A stretch of 64,000 nt of DNA from Xylogone sp. PMI_703 (Eukaryota; Ascomycota; Leotiomycetes), in contig JAJTUQ010000003.1 in NCBI GenBank assembly GCA_021399445.1, positions 5,146,001 to 5,210,000 of the forward strand, read 5' to 3'. The notes below the pieces were generated by a model, which was not told the DNA's origin, did no database searches, and saw only the letters and a list, made by a program, of their open reading frames with translations. How positions within the stretch are numbered: the stretch's first letter is position 1; every line of letters starts with the position of its first letter. The position numbers and the translations under genes are program-made. Positions 55,574-64,000 of this stretch are shown in pieces.

Positions 55574-57782
55574 ATGTCGACTCCTTCCAAGTCAATTAAG
55601 CAGCCATCTGATAGCAACTACAACACTATCTCCAGATCCCCCTTCAGCTCCTCCTACCTCTCCGCCTCCCCGCTCGCTCAAGAATCTCTAGCACGGGATC
55701 TCGCCGAATGTTCCTCAGATGACGATAATGTGGCCACCAATGGCGGCAATGCCACTCCAGATTCAACCTCAGATGATTCTGAGGCTTCTACTGTCCGCGC
55801 AGATGGTGATGCCCTCTCCATGGCAAGTTCTTACCGTCGCCCGAGCTTCGTCGCCTTCGGTGCAACGAGACCAACAATCCCTCCGCACGCCGAACCTGAA
55901 GGTCCGTATCTGACCAAGAAAGAGAAAAAGCAGTCGCGGAACGAAGAGCGGAGTCTTCTGCGTGATAACCATCTTGCGCCGCCTAAACACCCGGAACCGC
56001 CGCATCGAAGCGCTCTAAATCGTCTATACCGTCGAATCTTCAGCACCAAGACCAGGAAACCTTCTATACCAGGTGCGAATGATGAGGAAGCAGCAATTGC
56101 CCCATCGTTCACAGCCGAGCCTTCAGAAATATCTGCCCTGCTTCCCAATGGCCCAACTGAATCCTCTCGAGCCCGGCACGAACGTCTAGATCGACAATGG
56201 GAGGAAGCCGTCGCAGCAGGGCTTATTAAAACAACATGGCAGCGCGAATCGAAAGTGCTTTGGAAGTATTCCAGTCCTCTCATTGTAACATTCATGCTGC
56301 AATACTCTCTCACAGTCGCAAGTATCTTCGCAGTCGGTCATATTGGTACCGTGGAACTGGGGGCTGTGAGTCTGGCCAGTATGACGGCCAATATCACTGG
56401 TTACGCAGTGTATCAGGGTCTAGCAACGAGTCTAGACACGTTATGCGCGCAGGCATACGGGAGCGGCAAGAAACATCTCGTTGGATTGCAATTGCAACGA
56501 ATGATATGGTTTCTGTGGGCGTTGACGATTCCAATTGGCCTTATCTGGTTTTTCGCGGAGAGTATCCTGGAGAAAATCGTGCCTGAAAAGAGGTCAGCAG
56601 AGCTTGCTGGCTTGTATTTGAGGGTCTTGATTCTCGGTGCGCCAGGGTACGCGTGTTTCGAGAGTGGCAAGAGGTTTGTCCAAGCCCAGGGACTGTTTTC
56701 GGCAACGACATATGTATTGCTGATTGCGGCGCCGGTAAATGCGTTTATGAACTGGCTCTGCGTATGGCAGCTTAAACTCGGTTTCATAGGAGCGCCTATT
56801 GCGGTTGTTTTCACAGATAATTTGTTACCTATCCTGCTTATGCTTTACGTATATTTCATAGACGGACGACAGTGTTGGAATGGGTTCACATGGAAGGCGT
56901 TTCATAATTGGGGTATGTTACACTATGGCACATTTTCAAATTTCCTTTACGATCTTGGACATTTTCCGAGACCAAGGAGATATACTAAGTCTTAATAGGT
57001 CCCATGATTAAGCTTGCTCTTCCTGGATTCGTAATGGTGGTAGCAGAGTTCCTGGCTTTTGAAATCCTTACACTCGCCGCTAGCTACCTTTCCGTCTCTC
57101 ACCTAGCTGCACAGAGTGTAGTTAGTACGGTCGCAGCGATCACCTTCCAGATCCCCTTCCCTATATCCATTGCTGCCTCTACACGAGTCGCCAACTTGAT
57201 CGGTGCCACTCTTGCTGGTGCAGCCAAGACTAGTGCTAAAGTGGTGAGTAAAATATAACACTTATGATCCATCACCTGCTAAACCATAATTTCAGGCTCT
57301 CGTGGCCGCCACGATTGTAGGACTTCTGAATGTCACCTTGTTATCTTCTCTTCGAAGCTACATCCCTCAGCTCTTCACTAGCGACCCCGTCGTCATTGAC
57401 CTTGTTGCTCAAGTGTTACCTATATGTGCAGCATTCCAATTGTTCGACGCACTAGCGGCAAACTGTAACGGCCTACTCCGAGGTATAGGTCAGCAACATG
57501 TCGGAGGGTACATAAACCTTTTCTCCTATTATATTGTAGCAATGCCAATCTCCTTCGGCACAGCCTTTGGGCTCCATTGGGATCTTGAGGGACTGTGGAC
57601 TGGCGTTGCTATCGCGCTCGGATTGTACGTGAAACCACACTCTTTTCTCTAGCTACGCCAATCGAACAATCATGCTAACGTGAATTTAATCCAGAGTTGC
57701 TGCGCTTGAGGCGTGGTTCTTATTTACTACTAACTGGGATCAGGCCGTCGAAGACGCAAAGAACAGAAATAATGCCGGATAG
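55574..57782 (+). CDS. MATE-family efflux transporter
   Basis: Exons are 55574-56912, 56999-57243, 57296-57624 and 57695-57782, giving 666 aa. The first 210 or so residues form a polar, Ser/Asp/Glu- and Arg/Lys-rich cytosolic extension. About 12 membrane segments follow. MATE landmarks are [36 protein letters not shown] sequence (split here; key part [15 protein letters not shown]) and the second-half equivalent [21 protein letters not shown]. Fungal relatives (yeast Erc1-type) export organic cations using an ion gradient. The long N-tail is usual in fungi and may be phosphorylated. The substrate is unknown, and the link to the acetoin genes is only positional. Confidence 0.9.
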
Positions 57783-59205
57783 AGGATCATTCACTAAAAG
57801 TTAGAATTGCATTGCATTTTTCCAGCGAAGTTTGCATTTTATGAAATTCTATGTCTAACGCTATTTATTTCGATTCATTGGATAACTATATTGGATAACC
57901 ATAATTATTCTCATGAAATAATGATTCCCAAGATTCTAGACTAAACAGTCGTAGGCTTTCTGATGATGCATGTTGAAAGTGGAATGTGATAATTTCAGCC
58001 AACATGTCTATCCAAACACAGGTGTATTTACTGATATCACCTGATAAAACCATAGATGCATGTTATTGATAGCATATCACTTAGATACGTTTGGCTACCA
58101 CAAGTATTGGAAGAAAGACCAAAGCTAGATTGAAAACTCTATGATGGCTTCATGTATTATAAATCATTAAACTAGACCAATTAACAAATCCAGAACGTGA
58201 CTATACAAGTACGTGCAAGAGTTATAATTTAATTGGCTTACTGTAACCTTAGGGTACTCCACGGAATCTTGCTTACAACAGTAGACCAAGGGAATGAGTG
58301 GAGCCCGACTCGACGAATCATCTTTCTATACCTAACAAAGCATAGTAATATTTGACTAATGACCCAACGTAGTCCTGATGCTACTGGAATATTATACTGT
58401 ATCATATACTTGTACTTACGCGGGCTAAACCAAATGCATATCATATCTGCGGTTAAAGCTACCTAACACTCAATTGTTACCTGATGTAGAGTTGTATGGT
58501 TCCTGATCCAGAAGGATTACAGCTCTCTCCATTCATATCCCATCACTTTAAGCAATTAATGCAACTTTCAAGTTTCAATGGACGAAGCATATTGATGGCT
58601 GGAGTAAGATTTACAAAGATAGCCTAAAGATTCCGGATAAAAGTGTAAAATGTAGAGTGGGGTTATTAATATAGTGTCCGATAACTTAGTTTTAATCTAT
58701 GAGAAGAGGTTCTCACGCAGTAAAAGCCTCTGAACAGAGGACTCACAACAGGATGCTGATTACTGTAAAGCATGTAGTACTTGTCTTTACTTTACTCTGG
58801 GATTATTGTTTGCTATTCCGGATTTCGCTGGTACTTACATACTGATAAGACAACTGGTACATCATGAGGACGATGTGCACAACATACCGAGCAAAGTACA
58901 GTAACAATGCGTTTCGAAAGACTGTGAAGAGCCTTGAAATCCCATGAGAAATCAAATGCCATGGCCCTTGAGCTTCTGGCTAAAGGGGTTTTTATGGCTT
59001 TTCGGAATCAGAGAATATGCATCGTTGATATTCAAGTTGGAACTAGGACGTGTTGCAAGGGTCGGGGCTACGTTGTTACATCCGAGGTGCCAGGTTCCAT
59101 CTTTCCCCTCTGCGTGAAAACATTTCACGTATCTCGCAAGATATTCCTCTGGAAGATTACACAGTTTTACTTGTATCGCTCCTTGTATTGCCAGCTTAAG
59201 CAGAA
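57783..59205. other. Gene-poor 1.4-kb stretch
   Basis: AT-rich intergenic DNA. ORFs at 58238-58444 and 58934-59314 overlap on both strands and lack coding features. No transposon ends recognised. Confidence 0.4.
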
Positions 59206-61170
59206 ATGGCTTCGATTTCTCTCTTACAACCAAAATTGGAAAGCCTCTACCTCTCCACCACATTGATAGCTTTTCTTCCCGTTGTGAGTTCCTGATTAAT
59301 ATAGTCCAGCACACGTCTGTTTCTCATCCCCACCTAATGGACTTTCGATCTAGATTATAATTTATTGCATCTGGCGTGTTCTCTACCAACTCTACTTTCA
59401 TCCCTTGGCTAAGATTCCGGGACCACGACTAGCAGCAATAACATATGTACGTCGAAGCTCTGAGTCTGACCGAAGATGTGTTTTACTAATTGGTTACGAC
59501 GTATATTAGCTGTATAAATATAGAATAGTGACATCAGGCAGTTATCATGAGGAGATATACAGACTACATCACATATATGGTGAGGAATATCCGATCGATC
59601 AATAGTATAATTACCAATTCGATTTTGCAGGACAAACGGTGCGAATTGGGCCAAATGAGGTTTCTTGCACCCACCCCACCGCACTTAAGGATATCTATGG
59701 CCACAAGTCAACGGCTCAAACATTCATCAAAGACCCAAGAATGTATTCTAGTCCTCTAGGCCAATCGGAGAGTATTACTACCATTGTAGATGTAGCTCGA
59801 CATGCAAGGATGAGACGTTTACTATCCCATGCATTTTCTGACAGAGCATTATCAGAACAAGAGCCTATTATACAAACATATATCGACGAACTAATGAGTA
59901 AACTCAAGCTCCAAGCTCAAAATGGTCCCTTTAATATTGTTCCATGGTTTAACTTCCTCACCTTTGATGTCATTGGAGATCTATCGTTTGGCGAGAGCTT
60001 CAATTGCTTAGATGAAGGTCAGTGGTACCTTCAGATACTAATAAATGCTTACATTACCGCTTAATAGGAAGGCTTCATGACTGGATCGAGGTAATATTTA
60101 GCCGTATGAAAGCTGCAACCGTTGCTTGGGCGGTGCGAAGTTTTCCATTGCTAAATCAGACTTATCACTACTTTCTCCCATCTAGCCTTCGCAGGAAAGG
60201 GATGGCACATATGGCATATGCAAAGGCCAAAGTTTCAAAGTGAGGGCTTTTCCCCATTTTCACGCCTTAGAGAAAACTAAGATATTTTGAATATAGGAGA
60301 TTACAATCTAAAGTAGACAAAAAGGACTTCATATCCTGTCTAGAAAGAGAGAACGTGGTCGATTCCATTCCACTGGAAGAAATGACTGCACATGCGGCTT
60401 CACTAGTGTAAGAATGCAAGATTATATTGCAGCACTGAGTTTATATCTAACAAAAAAAAGGTTAGCAGGAAGTGAGACAACAGCTACAGCTCTTTCTGGA
60501 ATCTGCTATTACTTGAGTAAAAATCCGGAATCATACAAAAAGCTGGTGAATGAGATTAGAAGCTCTTTTGATAGTGAGCAAGAAATAAAGCATCTCAGGT
60601 GCCAGAAGCTACGTTATCTACAAGCGGTCCTTGATGAAGGCTTGCGGTTATATCCTCCGGTTTCAATTGGCCTTCCACGACTTACACCGAAAGGTGGAGC
60701 AGTAGTTGGCGACGTATATGTCCCTGATAATGTATATCATCCCTAACCCCATACAATTAAATAACGAGGTTGCTGATGTATCACTAGACGTATGTATCCG
60801 CACCATTATGGACATACACTCACTCTGAAGCTTATTTCCATGATGCATGGTCGTTCAAACCTGAGCGTTGGCTAGACCAATCTAATCAAGACGCAAAAGA
60901 GCTGAGCCAGCCATTCATTCTGGGGCCACGTGGATGCCTTGGTAGAAAGTAAGTCGTATTCTGGCCAGCGTTTACTATTTATCAAGCACATATTAATAAG
61001 AAATCTCTAGTCTTGCATGGATGGAATTGCGTTTAGTAATGAGTAAATTACTATGGAACTTTGACTTCAAAATTGAAAATAGCGAACTTATTTGGGAAAA
61101 AGACCAAAAAGCCTATGTTATATGGCAGAAACCAGAATTAATACTTCGCCTTACACCTCGCAGTGTATGA
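59206..61170 (+). CDS. Cytochrome P450, CYP65/Tri11-like
   Basis: Nine exons: 59206-59283, 59354-59446, 59510-59579, 59631-60017, 60068-60239, 60297-60407, 60461-60731, 60788-60948 and 61011-61170. These give 500 aa with every junction in phase. The N-terminal anchor spans exons 1-2 (STTLIAFLPVIIIYCIW), followed by FHPLAKIPGPRLAA. Landmarks are the I-helix LAGSETTATAL, ExxR in DEGLRLYPP, PERF-type FKPERW, and the heme loop FILGPRGCLG with C444. The block RRLLSHAFSDRALSEQEPI is characteristic of the isotrichodermin-hydroxylase-like fungal group, which oxidises secondary metabolites. No synthase is nearby, so the substrate is unknown. An ER membrane location is expected. Confidence 0.92.
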
Positions 61171-61256
61171 GTTGGGTATGGAAGTGAGAGGCTATTGGAA
61201 TTATCAACGAATATATTGAATCTAATGTGTTTAATCTATCCTAATTTAAAATGTTC

Positions 61257-62618
61257 TTATACTATAGGTCTATGTCTCAGCAATTTACTCCTCATATTAC
61301 GTACCTGATTAGCAGCAAAGGACCACGCTTTCTTGCATGATCCTTTAACCACTAAGGCCAGCATAAATAGCAGAGGAAGTATATTGCACCTCCACCACCA
61401 CGTAAAGAACCTATCGTTATTAGAGACGAAGCCAGTTGTGCTGGTCAATATTATCACGCTGTCAATCGTCCATACAACCACGATCGCAAGGAATACGGCA
61501 TATAATATTGTTAAAACTGTTAATGGTCCTAAAAGTTGCCTTTGGAAATCGATCCTTGCTTTTATGAGGATGCAGACTATGAGAACTAACAGCATCCATA
61601 GTGGCGGATAAACCAAGTGGAGAACACATGCTCTATGAGGTTGAAGTGTTCCATTAGCAGTTGCTGGCTTAAACGCTCATGCATGCAACTCACCTACCGC
61701 AAGATTCGCCATCCCATCTGTCTTGGTCATACTGAAGTATGTGGAGCGCCATATGAACCATAGACATCCCAGTGATACAAGCTGCGTTACATATTACTTT
61801 CCATCGCTTTATTTCACGCCAGAAAAAGAGGGAAGAGTTAAAATGCGCGCTGCTGGTTGTTTGTCTATTCTGCATACAACTAAGTAAGCAACATTTCACC
61901 CACCTTGACAATCTTTCCCCTAAAGGCCACTACTTACTGCTATCGGATTATTCTCAGTTGTCTGACCATCAGTTCTCCTTTCGCCAGCGTGAGAATTTGA
62001 GCGTTTCTGGGCTTCATACAGCGTAGCCAGGGGACCAGAAGCACCTGCCGCAGCTGACTCTTCAGACTCATGATGATATTTTGAGTCCATGCACACGGGT
62101 TCGTAACGCGGAGGTAGTTTAATTGGGCCGTAGTGAACGAAATATAGCCAGGAGAGATTCATCAATACTGCTCCACAGACCGCTGTCAATAAGGCCATCA
62201 GACGCACTATCAATCCACCCCAATATTGGTTTGGAGGCGAGCCAGGACGATCATCCACAGTTACCAGCACCCAAACAGTGTTGAGGAGGACCGACGCAAC
62301 CCCTGATAAGGGCGTGACCCATTTTGTTAGAATTGTCGGTTGTCGCCGCCACGTACAGGCCATATATGGAATCCAATCGAGGGCGGCAAACAGAAAACTG
62401 AGAGCGCTGAGCGCCCTTTGGAGACGTCGCGCATCGTGGTTCAAGACAACAATCAGAAGGACTATCCCAATGATAACGCGAAACGTAGATATCTGGAGAA
62501 CATAGAATATGCTCCAAGGGAAGCAGCCAATCTGAGGACGGCCCAACCAGCCAATCTTGGTAACACGCAAGTCAAAAAACTTAAACTCCGACCGGTGTGA
62601 ACGTCGGAGGGAGTCCAT
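61257..62618 (-). CDS. Polytopic membrane protein of unknown function
   Basis: Exons are 61938-62618, 61694-61869 and 61257-61632 (donors GTAAGT and GTGAGT), giving 410 aa in phase. About eight hydrophobic segments are visible: four in exon 1 (for example FRVIIGIVLLIVVLN and LMALLTAVCGAVLMNLSWLY), a polar loop rich in Ser/Glu/Arg at the exon 1-2 junction, and four more in exons 2-3 (including PPLWMLLVLIVCILI and LYAVFLAIVVVWTIDSVIIL). I do not recognise the family; a fungal transporter or receptor-like protein is possible. A GTACGT near 61300 could mark a further 3' intron. It converges on the P450 gene with an 86-bp gap. Confidence 0.65.
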
Positions 62619-63130
62619 CTTTCACTTGTCATGAAGGAATATCGGATTGTTGAAGTGTAGTAGTGACATGAAGATGCTGTAGTTGTCGCAACTGCCTTAT
62701 TATTACGCGGATGCATTGCCACCATCGGGGCTGTACTTTGCCGTATGGATGATCAATTGATCAGCATAGCTGGAATCTGTAGCAATCGATCATCTTGTCC
62801 AGTTCTATCTGTCTCGCTAGAAGCCTAGAAGGGGTTTGAGCCAATAGCACAGCTGAAATCTGTAGCTTTGCCACTTACAAGAGATGAACTGTTGATCCAG
62901 CCAAGTAGAACACCAACTTCTCTGCAAACCTTGTTCGATTTAGTCAAACAGGCAGGCAGGATTCTGCCTGTATATATATTTATATGTAACCAGCCTTACC
63001 AGTACTTGTCCAAATAGAAGTGGTAAAGGCACGGTAGAGACCTTCGCATGTACACTCTCACACAAGATGCCTCCGCCCCTAATCAATACCGAGCAACTCT
63101 AGCTCTGAAGACCAACTCCCATCACAAAAA
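62619..63130. promoter_or_regulatory. Divergent intergenic region
   Basis: About 510 bp between the membrane-protein gene (minus) and the HET-type gene (plus). A TATATATATTTATATG stretch at about 62971-62986 could act as a TATA region for the latter. Confidence 0.3.
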
Positions 63131-64000
63131 ATGAGTTTATCACTGTACACAATCCCGCCTGGAGGGGCCAGTTTTCGTGATTTCTCTGAACATCCCATGA
63201 TTCCCATGGTGCAGAGAGATAGGCATCTTTGCAGCATGTGTAGCAATTTTGATATCCATAGCTTCACTCGGGACCCTTTCGGCTTCAGAGGATACAAGTA
63301 CAAAGCTGTGAAGGAAGCTGCAGGCAACGGATGCTCATTTTGCTCACTCCTGATGGACTGCTTCAGCGATGATGCTAGTCATGGAACAGGTACTCAGACA
63401 CTTCCAGGCTCAGGCTACTGGGAGGAGCGCTGGTGGATCCATCTCAGTATCGCGGACTCTATTACGTTGCAGGATGTAGAATCTGGAGGCGCTGGCCTCG
63501 GGATCTCGATGTTTCGTGCGACACTTGCCAGTGTGAACTACACGCTGCCTTACACGCGCATGTGGAGGAGACAATCCCGTGCCCGACCATCCAAATCGCT
63601 GGAGTTCCACGTTGTTGCTGATCCAGGTAAGTATACATATAGTATAACTTGATTTAAATTCGCCATATGCTTGATTGCTAAAGTATCTCTGACAATTATC
63701 CCCAGACAGCGCAGCGGCTAGAAGCAACGATGTCAGAGGAAGATATGCCGGCGAAGATGTTCTATCTGATGACTACATTGGGATGATTAATTGTTGGCTG
63801 CGATGCTGTAATTCACATCCTAAATGCTGCCAGACTTTGTCAGGTGGAAGGAGGATAAATGCCGAAGAAGCACCTTTACCCAGAAGGTGTGTTGAAGTAC
63901 TTGAGACTGGATTTCGGCTCAGCGAGACGGCTTCTGAGGTGGGCTATACATTGTACTCTCTCACCGTTGGATGTCGGAGACAGAAGCTTCCTGCACTACT
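63131..64000 (+). CDS. HET-type (heterokaryon incompatibility-like) protein, 5' part
   Basis: Exon 1 is 63131-63626 and exon 2 begins at 63706 (intron GTAAGT...CAG, phase 1), running off the window. The visible 263 or so residues are the cysteine-rich region usually found before a HET domain: CSMCSNFDIH, then AGNGCSFCSLLMDCF, then MINCWLRCCNSHPKC and LPRRCVEV. In such proteins the HET domain proper follows immediately, so it should lie just beyond base 64000. The family mediates non-self recognition and cell death in filamentous ascomycetes, though most members are untested. Family assignment rests on the N-terminal region only. Confidence 0.75.

Noticed and set aside
58934..59314. Overlapping ORFs upstream of the second P450
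   Set aside because: They lie on both strands over the same bases, lack recognisable motifs and run into the P450 first exon.

Overview
The window looks like a chromosomal segment of a filamentous ascomycete (Pezizomycotina). The evidence is the pervasive 46-86 nt introns with GTANGT-like donors, CTAAC-like branch points and CAG/TAG acceptors, and the gene families present: Zn2Cys6 regulators, MFS and MATE exporters, cytochromes P450, a 2EXR protein, a HET-type protein and a GPI wall protein. I cannot assign a genus. Exon joins were worked out by hand from phase, splice signals and protein continuity. Several long ORFs begin at TTG or GTG rather than ATG, so starts were corrected where needed.

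Layout. 1-6.5 kb: a probably intact hAT transposon (983-4271) with perfect ends and target duplication, then a DHA1-type MFS exporter. 7-18 kb: a 2EXR protein, an aldo-keto reductase, a TA-flanked MITE, a CorA-like membrane protein, and a divergent pair of a sugar-type MFS permease and an argininosuccinate-lyase-like enzyme. 18-38 kb is rich in catabolic genes: a VOC extradiol dioxygenase, a Zn2Cys6 regulator with a 15-nt micro-exon, a fumarylacetoacetate-hydrolase-family enzyme, a membrane alpha/beta hydrolase, a DHA2 exporter, a second regulator, a crotonase, a CYP504-type (phenylacetate hydroxylase family) P450 and an FAD aromatic hydroxylase. This set suggests ring hydroxylation, meta-cleavage and hydrolysis of an aromatic acid. 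38.3-38.8 kb: a 531-bp palindrome-rich MULE-like element.

39-55 kb: the most unusual part. An intronless alpha-acetolactate decarboxylase (AlsD type) and an intronless catabolic acetolactate synthase (AlsS type) lie about 13 kb apart. Between them are a GMC oxidoreductase, a zinc alcohol dehydrogenase, a C2H2-plus-Zn2Cys6 regulator, a decayed pogo/Fot1 transposon and a GPI wall protein. AlsS plus AlsD would convert pyruvate to acetoin, and an alcohol dehydrogenase could carry it to 2,3-butanediol. Both enzymes look bacterial in type, which suggests horizontal acquisition.

55-64 kb: a MATE exporter with a long N-terminal extension, a nine-exon CYP65/Tri11-like P450, an orphan polytopic membrane protein, and the start of a HET-type protein that runs off the window.
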